From: Sphingomonas abietis
GTDB taxonomy: Bacteria > Pseudomonadota > Alphaproteobacteria > Sphingomonadales > Sphingomonadaceae
Reading direction: 5' to 3'
Assembly (NCBI RefSeq): GCF_027625475.1
Contig: NZ_CP115174.1
Coordinates: forward strand, 2,391,001-2,455,000
DNA length: 64,000 bases
In this document: positions 8,291 to 17,321 of the stretch, in pieces
Layout of the letters: every line of letters starts with the position of its first letter
Numbering within the stretch: the stretch's first letter is position 1
Notes under the pieces: model-generated
Database searches by the model: none
Seen by the model: the letters and a program-made list of their open reading frames with translations, nothing else
What the model was told of the DNA's origin: nothing
Position numbers and translations under genes: made by a program

Positions 8291-10561
8291 ATGAACGACA
8301 TCACAGCCACCTTCCCGCAGGATCGTCCGGAAGACCCGAAAGGGCCGCTGGCGCACAAGGGCACCACCGCCCTCGCCAACCCCATTCAGGTGGAAAAGCC
8401 ACCTCATCATTTCGACGTCAACGAGGCGTGGCGCATCCTGATGAAGTGGCGCTGGCTGATCGTCGGCATCATGATCGCGTCGATCGCGGTGGCGATCATC
8501 GTCACCGTGCTGACGACGCCGATCTATCGTTCCACGGTGACGCTCCAGATCAATACCCAGCCGCTGCAGGTCATGCAGCAGCAGGAGAATACCGACGTTC
8601 AGCCGGTATCGCGCGACGAGGCGACGTTCCTCGCGACGCAGATCGGTCTGCTGAGCAGCCGGACGCTCGCCGAGCGGGTGATGCGGACGCTGAACCTGGC
8701 GGACAACAACGCCTTCGTGAAGGGCTATCCCAATCGGCAGGCCCGCGAAGGCGCGGTCATCGCCAAGCTCATGAAGAATCTCGAGGTGACACCGCTTCGC
8801 GGCAGCACCCTGATCATGATCGGCTATGACGATCCGGACCCGGCATTGGCGGCCCGCATCATCAACGCTTTCTCGCAGGGCTTCATCGATACCTCGCTTG
8901 AACGAGGCTATAACGCCACCGCGTTCGCCCGCCAGTTCCTGCAGAGCCGGCTCGACGCGACGCGCGGCAAGCTGGAGAGCAGCGAGCGTGCGCTCGTGGC
9001 CTATGCCCGTTCGCAGAATATCCTGTCGCTCGACGGCAGCGCCAGTGCCGCCGGCGGCAAGGACGGCGACAGCGCGTCCGCGCAGGACTCCCTGTCCGCC
9101 CAGTCGCTCGTCGCCTACAACGAAGCGCTGACAGCCGCGACGCGCGACCGCATCGCAGCGGAGGAGGCCTATCGCCAGGGCGATCCCGCAGCGAGCGCGG
9201 CGGCCGAGAGCAATCCGGCGGTGCAGCAGTTGCGGGGGCAGCTGGCCGGCGTTCAGGCCGATTATCAGCAGAAGCTCGGCACCTATCGCCCCGATTATCC
9301 CGAATTGGTTGCGCTGCGTCAGCGCATGGACTCGCTCAGCAGCGCGATCAGCAGCGAGACCCACAAGCTCGCCTCCGCGCAGCGTGATACGTTGCGCTCG
9401 GCCTATGTCTCCGCTCGTGGCCGCGAGCAGGAACTGCAGAGCCAGGTCAACACCTATCGCTCGAACGTGCTGGATCTCCGCAATCGCGGCATCCAATATA
9501 ATATCCTGCAGCGCGATCTCGATACCAACCGCTCGATCTATGATGCGCTGCTCCAGCGCTTCAAGGAGATCGGCGCGGCCAGCGGTGTCGGAGAAAGCCA
9601 GGCCGCGATCGTCGACAACGGTGTTCGGCCGAGCACGCCTTATTATCCCAACGTCTTCGAGAATCTGGCGATCGGCCTGCTCGCCGGTCTCGTGATCGGC
9701 CTGGGCACCGCCTTCGCGATCGAATTCATCGACGACACGATCAAGACGCCGGACGATGTCATCAACAAGCTGAAGATCCCGGTGCTCGGCGTGGTGCCCA
9801 AGAACAGCAAGGGCATGACCTTCGTCGACGAGCTGAAGGACCAGCGTTCGGAGATCAGCGAAGCCTATTACACGGTGATGAGCTCGATCCAGTTCATCGC
9901 GGGCAGCAGTTTCCCGCGCACGGCGCTGGTGACGAGCACGCGGCCGAGCGAAGGCAAATCGTCGAGCTCGCTGGCCCTGGCGCAGAATCTCGCACGCACC
10001 GGCGCCAGCGTGGTGCTGGTCGATGCCGATATGCGCAAGCCTTCGTTCAAGACCAGCCTGCCCGAGGAAATGGGCCTGGCGACTTTGCTGCTGTCTAACG
10101 GCGACGTCATGGAGCATGTCGCCGCGACGTCCCTGGCCAACCTCTCGCTGCTGTCGAGCGGCCCGATCCCGCCCAATCCCGCGGAGCTGCTGGCGACGCC
10201 GCGGATCAACACGATCATTGCGGAGCTGTCGGCGCATTTCGACATCGTGCTGATCGATTCGCCGCCGGTGCTGGGTTTTGCCGACGTGCCGGTGCTGTCC
10301 GCAATCTGCGATGCGACGATCCTGGTGGTCGAAGCCGGTGCGGTTCGCCGTCCGTCGGTGCTGAGTTCGCTGCGCCGGATCATGGCCGCCAACGGCCATG
10401 TCGCCGGGGCGATCCTGACCAAATATAACCCCCGCAACGGTGGTTATGGATACGGTTATGGCTATGGCTATGGCTACGGTTATGGCTACGCCCCCGGCAG
10501 CTCGCCGCGCTACGGCCAGGATGCCGAGGTTCGTCAGCTCGATATCGACCGGATCGCGTGA
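8291..10561 (+). CDS. Wzc-type polysaccharide co-polymerase / tyrosine autokinase
   Basis: The product is 756 aa. An N-terminal Wzz domain has its first membrane helix at about 57-80. A long coiled-coil periplasmic region (about 100-440) follows, with a GNVR-like region and second helix near 455-480, then a cytoplasmic bacterial tyrosine kinase domain. Walker A is RPSEGKSSSSLA (about 550), Walker A' VVLVDADMRK (about 577) and Walker B IVLIDSPPV (about 655). The C-terminal tail has eight consecutive Gly-Tyr pairs plus one further Tyr, so the autophosphorylation cluster is unusually regular. Wzc-type proteins set chain length and open the export channel through cycles of oligomerisation and tyrosine phosphorylation. 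It starts the long co-transcribed run and overlaps the next gene by one base. Confidence 0.95.
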   Translation: MNDITATFPQDRPEDPKGPLAHKGTTALANPIQVEKPPHHFDVNEAWRILMKWRWLIVGIMIASIAVAIIVTVLTTPIYRSTVTLQINTQPLQVMQQQENTDVQPVSRDEATFLATQIGLLSSRTLAERVMRTLNLADNNAFVKGYPNRQAREGAVIAKLMKNLEVTPLRGSTLIMIGYDDPDPALAARIINAFSQGFIDTSLERGYNATAFARQFLQSRLDATRGKLESSERALVAYARSQNILSLDGSASAAGGKDGDSASAQDSLSAQSLVAYNEALTAATRDRIAAEEAYRQGDPAASAAAESNPAVQQLRGQLAGVQADYQQKLGTYRPDYPELVALRQRMDSLSSAISSETHKLASAQRDTLRSAYVSARGREQELQSQVNTYRSNVLDLRNRGIQYNILQRDLDTNRSIYDALLQRFKEIGAASGVGESQAAIVDNGVRPSTPYYPNVFENLAIGLLAGLVIGLGTAFAIEFIDDTIKTPDDVINKLKIPVLGVVPKNSKGMTFVDELKDQRSEISEAYYTVMSSIQFIAGSSFPRTALVTSTRPSEGKSSSSLALAQNLARTGASVVLVDADMRKPSFKTSLPEEMGLATLLLSNGDVMEHVAATSLANLSLLSSGPIPPNPAELLATPRINTIIAELSAHFDIVLIDSPPVLGFADVPVLSAICDATILVVEAGAVRRPSVLSSLRRIMAANGHVAGAILTKYNPRNGGYGYGYGYGYGYGYGYAPGSSPRYGQDAEVRQLDIDRIA
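10442..10489 (+). repeat. In-frame 6-bp microsatellite (GGNTAY)8 encoding (Gly-Tyr)8
   Basis: Eight contiguous 6-base units vary only at the third codon positions (GGT/GGA/GGC, TAT/TAC). They encode the tyrosine cluster of the autokinase. Since the unit is six bases, copy-number change adds or removes Gly-Tyr pairs without shifting the frame. Confidence 0.95.
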
Positions 10562-11784
10562 TGGCAGACGATGCCCGTTTCGTTCCCGGCCCGGTGGTGC
10601 GATGGTCGATGCTCGGCGCCGCGCTCCTGCTGGGCTGGATATCCGTCCGCGCCGGCGTGCAGGGCAATTTCCAGGAGAGCGACCCTGCGGTCGCCGTGCA
10701 GGCCTGGCCGGCGGGCGGCACCGCCCTGGAGGCGCTCGCCCGCGGGCGTGTGGCGGCGGCAAGCGGGGAGATCGACGACACCACCCGTTCGCTCTACCGC
10801 AGCGCGCTGACGCAGGAGCCGCTGCTTGCGAATCCGCTGGCGCTGGCCGCGCTCGATGCGGCCAATTCGGGCCATACCGACCGTGCCGAAAGGCTGATGC
10901 TGGCGGCGCGCGACCGCGACATCCGCATCCCGATGGTTCGCTTCTGGCTGTTCGATCATTTCGTGCGAACCGGCCAATATCCCCGCGCGCTCGATGAAGT
11001 CGGCCCGGCGATCCGGTTGCAGTCCGATTCCATCACCGCCATCATGACGGTGCTGGCGGCGATCGCCAGCACGCCGGACGGCAATAGCGCATTGGCGCAC
11101 AAGCTCGCGTCGCATCCGTTCTGGGAGACGGACTTCTTCAACACCGCCAAGAACAGCACGCCGCCGGAAGCGTTGCTGACGCTGCTGTCCCGCCTGCCCA
11201 ACCCCGCCCAGGCGCTGGACGAGCAGCGCGCGGTGTTCCTGGCGCTGATCGATGCCGGGGACGGCGCCCGCGCCTATCAGACGTGGCGTCAACTCGTGCC
11301 GGCGGTCTACCGCACGCAGATTCAGGGCGTCTATGATGGCAATTTCAGCCACTGGCCCGGTGCCGAGCCATTCAACTGGATGCTGACCAACGACAGCAAC
11401 GGTACTGCCCGGATGGTGAGCGCGAGCGATCTGCCGCAATCCACGGCCCTCGACGTGCGCTATTTCGGAACCGACGCCACCATGCTGGCCGAGCAATATA
11501 CCGATGCCGCGCCCGGTCTCTACAAGCTCGAACTGGCCGCCCGGCGGCGCAGCACCGCCGCCACCGGCGGGCGGCTCGCCATGGAGGTGCGCTGCATGCG
11601 GGGCGACCTGCTGGCGACCCTGCCGCTTGATCCGCTCGATCTGGAACTGCGCGCCTTCTCGATGCCGGTGACGGTGCCGGCAGGGTGCGGGCTGCTGCGG
11701 GTTCGGCTGGTGGGCGCACCCGGCGATCTGTTCAGCGAGGTCGAGGCCCAGATCACCGGCGTCACGCTGGTGCGTGGTGGCTGA
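10561..11784 (+). CDS. Membrane-anchored TPR-like protein with C-terminal beta-sandwich, unknown function
   Basis: The product is about 407 aa. There is one N-terminal membrane helix (about 14-31). An alpha-helical region (about 50-240) has TPR-like alternation of Ala/Leu-rich helices (for example LALAALDAANSGHTDRAERL). A C-terminal region (about 265-405) starts with GNFSHWPGAEPFNWML and reads like a carbohydrate-binding or jelly-roll beta-sandwich. Its start overlaps the autokinase stop (TGATG), so the two are translationally coupled. The single membrane anchor would place the rest in the periplasm. A role as periplasmic scaffold or glycan-binding adaptor for the export machine is inference from position. 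I do not recognise a named family. Confidence 0.75.
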   Translation: MADDARFVPGPVVRWSMLGAALLLGWISVRAGVQGNFQESDPAVAVQAWPAGGTALEALARGRVAAASGEIDDTTRSLYRSALTQEPLLANPLALAALDAANSGHTDRAERLMLAARDRDIRIPMVRFWLFDHFVRTGQYPRALDEVGPAIRLQSDSITAIMTVLAAIASTPDGNSALAHKLASHPFWETDFFNTAKNSTPPEALLTLLSRLPNPAQALDEQRAVFLALIDAGDGARAYQTWRQLVPAVYRTQIQGVYDGNFSHWPGAEPFNWMLTNDSNGTARMVSASDLPQSTALDVRYFGTDATMLAEQYTDAAPGLYKLELAARRRSTAATGGRLAMEVRCMRGDLLATLPLDPLDLELRAFSMPVTVPAGCGLLRVRLVGAPGDLFSEVEAQITGVTLVRGG

Positions 11785-11805
11785 CCGAAGGACGGCGTCG
11801 ACGCC

Positions 11806-13167
11806 ATGATGCGCCTGCGCGCGCTGACCCGATCCGATCTGGGCCGGCGCCTTGCCCTTGCCACCGTGTCCAGCGGCATCATCTGGGCCGCCGGGACGGC
11901 CGCGACCTTCGCGGTGGGGGTGCTGCTGGCGCGCCGGCTGGGGCCGGCCGGCTATGGCGTCTATGGCACGGCGATCGCCATCGTCACGCTGCTCGCGGTG
12001 CCCGCCCAGTTCGGTCTGCCCCTGCTCTCGACACGGGAAGTGTCGGCGGCGCGCGTGCGCGGCCGGGCGGACGAGGTGGCGGCACTCGGCTGGTGGTTCG
12101 CCGCGATCGTCGCCGGCGCCTCCCTCTTCCTCGCGGGCGGGCTCCGGCTCGCGAACGATGTTCTGCCCCTCGCCCCGCCGATCCGGCCGGCGATCGCCGC
12201 GGCAGCTTTGCTGTTGCCGGCATTGGCCTTGTCCGGGCTGACCAGCGGACTGCTGCGGGGACGCGAGCGTGTGATCACCAGCCAGTTGCTCGATGTGCTG
12301 ATACGACCGCTCGTCTTCGTCGCCGCATTGCTCGCATGGTCGCAGCCGCTGGGGCCATCGCAGGCGATCGGCGCACAGGTGGTGGCCGCAGGAACCATCG
12401 CGCTGATCGGCTTCGTGCTGTTCTTCCGCGGGCTGCCGCTCACCATGTCCGGTGGTGCCGTCCGTCTCCGCACCTGGTCTGCCGCGGCCTTTCCGATGAC
12501 ATTGATGGAGGCGATGCGCGCGCTCGAAGGCAGCTATGCCGTGCTGGTGGCGAGCTATGTCGCGAGTATCGCCGATGCCGGGCTGCTGCGGGTGGCGATC
12601 GCCAGTTCGGTGATCCTGCAATTGCCGATCTCGTTGCAGAACATCGTCACGGCCCCCTTCCTCGCCGGCGCCCACGCGGCGGGCGAGACCCGGCGCCTGG
12701 CCCAGATCGTGGCGGCATCGACATTGTTCATGACCGGCGGGGTGGCGGCGGTGCTGATCGTCCTCGCCGTCGCGGGACGATGGGCGCTCCCCTTCGCCTT
12801 CGGGCAGGGCTTTGCCGGCGCCTATGTGCCGCTGATGATCCTGGGCGGCAACCAGTTGCTCTCGGCCATGATCGGCCCGAACATCATGCTGCTGAGCATG
12901 ACCGGGCATGAGCGTATCGTCGCCCAGGCATTCATCGCATCGGTGCTGGCGGGCGTGGCGACGGCGGCGGTCCTCACGCCGATATTCGGCGTCACCGGCA
13001 CCGCCGCCTCGACCTGGGTGGTCACCGCGATCCGGGGCGTGCTGCTCAATCGCCACGCGCGACAAACGCTGGGTCTCTCGCCGTCGCTTCTTGCCGCGAT
13101 CGGGCAGTTCAGCCGTCACGGTGGTTCGGCGCGTCCGGATGCGGCATCCGGGCGGGGTGGCCTGTGA
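11806..13167 (+). CDS. Oligosaccharide flippase, Wzx/MATE-like
   Basis: The product is 453 aa with about 12-14 hydrophobic helices. The N-terminus (GIIWAAGTAATFAVGVLLARRLGPAG, followed by YGVYGTAIAIVTL) is typical of Wzx proteins, with the conserved 'R-x-L-G-P-x-x-Y-G' after helix 1. Wzx proteins of the MOP superfamily move undecaprenyl-diphosphate-linked repeat units from the cytoplasmic to the periplasmic face. It sits between the TPR-like protein and the first GT4 gene. The same operon also encodes an ABC exporter (21941-23875) which could in principle do the same job. Confidence 0.9.
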   Translation: MMRLRALTRSDLGRRLALATVSSGIIWAAGTAATFAVGVLLARRLGPAGYGVYGTAIAIVTLLAVPAQFGLPLLSTREVSAARVRGRADEVAALGWWFAAIVAGASLFLAGGLRLANDVLPLAPPIRPAIAAAALLLPALALSGLTSGLLRGRERVITSQLLDVLIRPLVFVAALLAWSQPLGPSQAIGAQVVAAGTIALIGFVLFFRGLPLTMSGGAVRLRTWSAAAFPMTLMEAMRALEGSYAVLVASYVASIADAGLLRVAIASSVILQLPISLQNIVTAPFLAGAHAAGETRRLAQIVAASTLFMTGGVAAVLIVLAVAGRWALPFAFGQGFAGAYVPLMILGGNQLLSAMIGPNIMLLSMTGHERIVAQAFIASVLAGVATAAVLTPIFGVTGTAASTWVVTAIRGVLLNRHARQTLGLSPSLLAAIGQFSRHGGSARPDAASGRGGL

Positions 13168-13186
13168 ACGCCCCGGCGCGCGTCTG

Positions 13187-14260
13187 ATGGCCCGCATCGC
13201 CCTGCTGTTGCCGGACCTGCAAGTGGGTGGCGCCGAGCGCGTCACGCTGACTCTGGCCGCGGGCCTGCTCGCGCTCGGCGACGGGGTCGATCTGGTGGTG
13301 CTCCGCCGGGAAGGGCCGCTGCTCGATGAAATCCCCGCCGGCCTCCGGCTGATTTCGCTCGATGCGCCACGATTGCGGCAGGCGGCGCGCCCGCTCGCCG
13401 ATTATTATGCCCGCGAACGGCCCGATGCGCTGCTCGCGCCGATGTGGCCGCTCAGCAGCATCGCGGTATGGGCCGCCCGCCGCAGCGATACGCGCGTGGT
13501 CGTGATCGAGCACAATATGCTGTCGGTCGAAGCCCGGACATGGCGGCTGGCCGCCCGCCTCCTGCTCCGGCCGGTCCTGCGCTGGACCCATCGCCGCGCG
13601 GCCGCCCGGATATCGGTGTCGCAGGGTGCGGCGGACGATCTGGCGAGGCTGAGCGGCTTGCCGGGAGATGCCGTAGAGGCAGTCTATAACCCCATCCCCC
13701 TGCCCATCCCCCCTGTCGAGGACGAACGGCTCGACTGGGGCGGAACCGGGCGGCGGATCCTGACCGTCGGCCGTCTCAAGGCCCAGAAGAACCATCGTCT
13801 GCTGGTCGAGGCGTTCGCCCGGATGAGCCGTCCGGAAGACCGGCTCGCGATCGTGGGAGAAGGCGAGGAGCGCGCCGAGATCGAAAGGATCGCCGCCGAG
13901 CTGGGTGTGGCGGACAGGCTGTTGCTGCCGGGCTTCATGGCCGATCCCGGTCGCTGGTATGCCTCGGCCGATCTGTTCGTGCTGTCGTCCGACTATGAAG
14001 GCTTCGCCAATGTCGTGGCCGAGGCGCTGGGCTACGGGCTGACCGTGGTGTCGACCGACTGCCCGAGTGGCCCTGCCGAAATCCTCGCCGGTCTCGGCCG
14101 GTTGGTGCCGGTCGGCGATGCCGCTGCGCTGGCGGCTGCGATGACCTCCGCACTGGATGCGCCGGACGCACCCGATGCCGCCCGAACGCGCGCGGAAGCC
14201 TTTGCGCCGCAATCGATCACCCGGCGCTATCGCGCGCTGTTGCTGGGTGATGCCGGATGA
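13187..14260 (+). CDS. GT4-family glycosyltransferase
   Basis: The product is 357 aa. The N-terminal GT-B domain begins ARIALLLPDLQVGGAERV, the usual Gly-Gly-Ala-Glu acceptor-side loop. The C-terminal donor domain has ILTVGRLKAQKNHRLLVEAF and the E-x7-E signature in SSDYEGFANVVAEALG. It is a retaining, cytoplasmic enzyme that extends the lipid-linked repeat unit; sugar specificity is not predictable. I chose the ATG at 13187 because homology begins there; the frame is open earlier, but inside the flippase gene. It overlaps the next GT by four bases (ATGA). Confidence 0.9.
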   Translation: MARIALLLPDLQVGGAERVTLTLAAGLLALGDGVDLVVLRREGPLLDEIPAGLRLISLDAPRLRQAARPLADYYARERPDALLAPMWPLSSIAVWAARRSDTRVVVIEHNMLSVEARTWRLAARLLLRPVLRWTHRRAAARISVSQGAADDLARLSGLPGDAVEAVYNPIPLPIPPVEDERLDWGGTGRRILTVGRLKAQKNHRLLVEAFARMSRPEDRLAIVGEGEERAEIERIAAELGVADRLLLPGFMADPGRWYASADLFVLSSDYEGFANVVAEALGYGLTVVSTDCPSGPAEILAGLGRLVPVGDAAALAAAMTSALDAPDAPDAARTRAEAFAPQSITRRYRALLLGDAG

Positions 14261-15438
14261 CGATCCTCTACATCAGCCAGGACGGCATCGCCGATCATAT
14301 CGGCCAGAGCCAGATCGCGCCCTATATTCTCGGGCTCGCCGCCCGCGGTCATGACATCCATCTGATCAGCGCCGAGAAGGACGGCATGGAACCCATCCTC
14401 GCCCGCTATCGCGCGCGTTTCGATGCGGCTGGCGTGCGCTGGACGGTGGTGCGCTACCATAAGCCGCTGCTCGGCACGCTGCGCGATCTTGTGGCGATGA
14501 CACGCGCCGCGCGGCGCATCGCGCGGGTCGAACATATCAGCCTGATCCATTGCCGCAGCCATCCGACCATGCCCGTCGGCATGGCGGTGAAGCGCTGGAC
14601 CGGCGCCAGGCTGCTCTTCGACTTTCGCGACTTCTGGGCGGACACCGGCATCGCCAAGGGCCGCTTCGTGCCGATCTACCGCTTCTTCAAGCGGCTGGAA
14701 CGGCGCTTCATCGCGGCTGCCGATCACGTTAATTGCCTCACCGAGCGCGCGGCGGCGTATCTGCGCCGTGTCTATCCCGAACAGCAGGCCAGCTGGTCGG
14801 TGATCCCGTGCTGCGCCGATTTCGATCTGTTCCGGCTGGCCACCGATGCCGGTGCGACCCGCGCCGAACTGGCCATCGCCGGGGATGCGACGGTATTGCT
14901 CTATCTCGGCAGCATCGGCCCGGACTATCTGCTCGATCGGATGATGGCGCTGTTCGCGGCTTTGCGCGGCCTCCGCCCCGATGCGATATTCCTGTTCGTC
15001 GTCAACAATGCGGCCGAGACCGTCCATGCCGCCGCCGCCGCCGCCGGGCTGCCGCGCGAGGCGATCCGCGTCACTGGTGCCCCGCGCGAGCGCGTGCCGG
15101 CCTTGATCGGGGCGGCCAATCTCTCGGTGGTGTTCATCCGTGCCGATCTCTCGAAGATCGGCTGCTCGCCGACCAAGCTCGGCGAGACATTGGCCTGCGG
15201 CGTGCCGGTCGTGGCCAATGCCGGTGTCGGCGATCTCGACGCGCTGCTCGATCCCGCTGTCAATGGATCGCTCACCGTGACCGATTTCGCGCCGGCGACC
15301 TTGCGGGATGGGCTTGAACGGGTTTTGCATTCGTCCCTTTCCGGCGCAGAAATCCGCCAATCCGCTCTGGCGTTCAGCCTCGAATCCGGCATAAATGCCT
15401 ATGCTTCGGTGTATGAGGCGCTCAGGGGGGGATCATGA
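14257..15438 (+). CDS. GT4-family glycosyltransferase, divergent
   Basis: The product is 393 aa. It starts with an ISQDGIADHIGQSQIAPYI segment that resembles the acceptor loop of GT4 enzymes in EPS clusters. A Rossmann half (GSIGPDYLLDRMMALF) and GCSPTKLGETLACGVPVV follow, the latter standing where the E-x7-E donor motif normally lies, with Lys and Glu retained. It is translationally coupled to the preceding GT (ATGA). The most divergent part is the linker around residues 190-220. Likely a cytoplasmic repeat-unit GT; donor unknown. Confidence 0.85.
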   Translation: MTILYISQDGIADHIGQSQIAPYILGLAARGHDIHLISAEKDGMEPILARYRARFDAAGVRWTVVRYHKPLLGTLRDLVAMTRAARRIARVEHISLIHCRSHPTMPVGMAVKRWTGARLLFDFRDFWADTGIAKGRFVPIYRFFKRLERRFIAAADHVNCLTERAAAYLRRVYPEQQASWSVIPCCADFDLFRLATDAGATRAELAIAGDATVLLYLGSIGPDYLLDRMMALFAALRGLRPDAIFLFVVNNAAETVHAAAAAAGLPREAIRVTGAPRERVPALIGAANLSVVFIRADLSKIGCSPTKLGETLACGVPVVANAGVGDLDALLDPAVNGSLTVTDFAPATLRDGLERVLHSSLSGAEIRQSALAFSLESGINAYASVYEALRGGS

Positions 15439-15472
15439 GCCGGATGGATGCGTATCCCGTCTTGGAACGGCG

Positions 15473-16702
15473 ATGCTGAACGTCGTCGTTTTGAACGGCG
15501 GCCGTGGCGCCGCGACGCTGCTGCCGTCGCTGCTCGATCTGCCGGGCGTCCGGCTGACCTCGATCGTCAACGCCTATGACGACGGCAAGTCGACCGGCGA
15601 GATCCGGCGTTTCTTCGGGATGCTGGGGCCGTCCGACCTCCGCAAGGTGCAGGCGCTGATGCTGCCGCAGGATGGCACCCAAGCCGCCGCCCGCGCGCTG
15701 TTCGATCATCGCTTCGCCGACGACATCGGCCATGCCGAGGCCTGGGCCACGCTCGCCCGGTTTCGTGACGGCGGCGATCTGCCGGCTGCGATCGGCGTGC
15801 TGCCGCTTCGGATCGCCAACGTGCTGCGTGGCTGGATCGATCGCTTCCTCGACGCGCTGCCGCTCGCGGAGACGGTGATCGGCCGCCGCTTTGCCTTCGG
15901 CGACTGCGCGATCATGAACATCCTCTACGCCGGCGCCTTCCTCGCCTGCGCGCGCGACATGGAGGAGACGGTGTCCGCCGTCGACCGGCTGTTCCGGCTG
16001 CGCGGCGTGGTGCTGCCCAACAGCTGCGACGATCGCTGGCTGGCCGCCGAGCGGGAGGACGGCACGATCCTGTCGACCGAGGCCGAGATCGTCGAATTGC
16101 GCTCGAACGACCGGCTCGCGCGGCTTTTCCTGCTGGAACGGCCGGTCGATGCGGAGGCGCTGGCGCGGCTCGATAGCGCCGACCGGGCGCGTTTTCTCGC
16201 TCAGCGCCACACGCCCGTCCGGCTGTCGGCCGGCGCGCGGCTGGCGATCGAGCAGGCCGATGCGATCATCTATTCGGCCGGCACCCAGCACAGCTCGCTA
16301 TACCCGACCTATATGTCGCGCGGCATCGCCGCCGACATCGCGGCGAACAGCGGCGCCTTGAAGGTGTTCGTCACCAACATCGGCGCCGATTACGAGACGC
16401 CGCGCTATCGCACCTCCGATTTCGTGCAGGGCGCATTGCGCTTCCTCCGCCTCGGCGTGGAGCGCTTCATCGCCACCGAGGATCTGATCCACGTCGCGCT
16501 GATCAATTCCAGCCGGATCAAGCCCGACGAAACCTATGTCGACGACGATGCCGAGAATTTTGCCGATCTGCCGGTGATGCGGATCGTCGCCGATCTCGAA
16601 TCCCGCGCGGCGCCGGGCAAGCATGATGGCGCGGCGATCGTGCGGTTGATCATGGAACAGCTCGATCGCCGCGAAGAGGCAAGGCGCCATGCACGGGCCT
16701 GA
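15473..16702 (+). CDS. CofD/YvcK-like protein in an EPS operon
   Basis: The product is 409 aa. The N-terminus reads NVVVLNGGRGAATLLPSLL, then SIVNAYDDGKSTGEIRRFFG and GPSDLRKVQALM. These correspond to the Gly-rich loop, 'DDGGSSGRLR' and 'PGDIRN' of the YvcK/CofD superfamily. Further on, IIYSAGTQHSSLYPTYMSRG and VFVTNIGADYETP match the YvcK 'GPGSLYTSIIPNLL' and 'V-x-N-L' regions. CofD transfers phospholactate from a nucleotide-activated donor in F420 synthesis; B. subtilis YvcK binds UDP-sugars. Neither role fits an EPS operon directly, and this copy lacks the exact Gly-Gly-Ser-Ser. It heads a five-gene module with a HAD phosphatase, a GT2, a nucleotidyltransferase and AsnB. The ATG at 15473 is chosen from homology. 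Family call good, function unknown. Confidence 0.8.
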   Translation: MLNVVVLNGGRGAATLLPSLLDLPGVRLTSIVNAYDDGKSTGEIRRFFGMLGPSDLRKVQALMLPQDGTQAAARALFDHRFADDIGHAEAWATLARFRDGGDLPAAIGVLPLRIANVLRGWIDRFLDALPLAETVIGRRFAFGDCAIMNILYAGAFLACARDMEETVSAVDRLFRLRGVVLPNSCDDRWLAAEREDGTILSTEAEIVELRSNDRLARLFLLERPVDAEALARLDSADRARFLAQRHTPVRLSAGARLAIEQADAIIYSAGTQHSSLYPTYMSRGIAADIAANSGALKVFVTNIGADYETPRYRTSDFVQGALRFLRLGVERFIATEDLIHVALINSSRIKPDETYVDDDAENFADLPVMRIVADLESRAAPGKHDGAAIVRLIMEQLDRREEARRHARA

Positions 16703-17321
16703 GCGGTTGCTGGCGGGGCGCCGGCTGTTCATCTTCGATCTCGACGGCACGCTGGCCGACAGCTCGCCGATCCATGCCGCCGCCTTCGCCACCGTGCTGG
16801 CGCCGCGCGGCATCGCCGTCGACTATCCCGCGATCGCCGGCATGGCGACCGCACCGGCGATGCGGCACCTGCTCGCCTTGGCCGGGCAGCAGCCCGACGA
16901 CGCCGAACTCGCCGCGCTCGTCGCCGCGAAGCGGGCCGCCGCGCGACAGGCCCTCGTCGGGCTGCGCGAGATAGCAGGGGCCGGCGCCTTCGTCGCTTGT
17001 GCCGCCCGCCATCATCGGCTGGCGCTTTGCACCTCGGCGGCGCGCGTGACCGCCGACGCGACGCTCGCGGTGCTGGGGCTGGCGGATCGCTTCGAGACGA
17101 TCGTTACCGCCGACGATGTCGCGAAGCCGAAGCCCGATGCCGAGGCGTTCCTGGCCGTCCTCGATCGTGCCGGGGTGGCCGCCGCCGATGCGCTGATATT
17201 CGAGGATAGCGAGGCCGGGCTTGCCGCCGCGCATGCCGCCGGGATCGATGCGATCCGGATCGGCGAAGGGGCCGCCGACTGGCCCCGCCTTACCCTGCTG
17301 CTGGATGGAGCGGCTGCGTGA
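16689..17321 (+). CDS. HAD-superfamily phosphatase/mutase (beta-phosphoglucomutase-like)
   Basis: The product is 210 aa. HAD motif I is FDLDGTLADS (Asp17 nucleophile, Asp19 acid/base), a small helical cap follows, motif II is LCTSAA, motif III Lys lies in DVAKPKPD, and motif IV is IFEDSEAG. Length and cap type fit the beta-phosphoglucomutase/phosphoglycolate phosphatase group. It overlaps the CofD/YvcK-like gene by 14 bases and the following GT2 by four. In this setting it could make a sugar-1-phosphate or remove a phosphate for the nucleotidyltransferase two genes on. The substrate is inferred only. Confidence 0.85.
   Translation: MHGPERLLAGRRLFIFDLDGTLADSSPIHAAAFATVLAPRGIAVDYPAIAGMATAPAMRHLLALAGQQPDDAELAALVAAKRAAARQALVGLREIAGAGAFVACAARHHRLALCTSAARVTADATLAVLGLADRFETIVTADDVAKPKPDAEAFLAVLDRAGVAAADALIFEDSEAGLAAAHAAGIDAIRIGEGAADWPRLTLLLDGAAA

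Noticed and set aside
7973..10762. A 929-codon minus-strand open frame opposite the autokinase gene
   Set aside because: It is rich in Arg, His, Asp and Gln with no domain or membrane pattern, and lies exactly antisense to the clear Wzc-type gene. High-GC coding DNA routinely gives such shadows.
10534..13245. A 903-codon minus-strand open frame
   Set aside because: Low-complexity Arg/Gln/His composition, antisense to the TPR-like and flippase genes. The same applies to long antisense frames at 19319-20830, 21884-23926, 25859-27703 and 34164-36971.
15473..16702. F420 cofactor biosynthesis
   Set aside because: Only the CofD-like fold is present. No CofE, CofG/H or F420-dependent enzyme is near, and the neighbours are all glycan genes.
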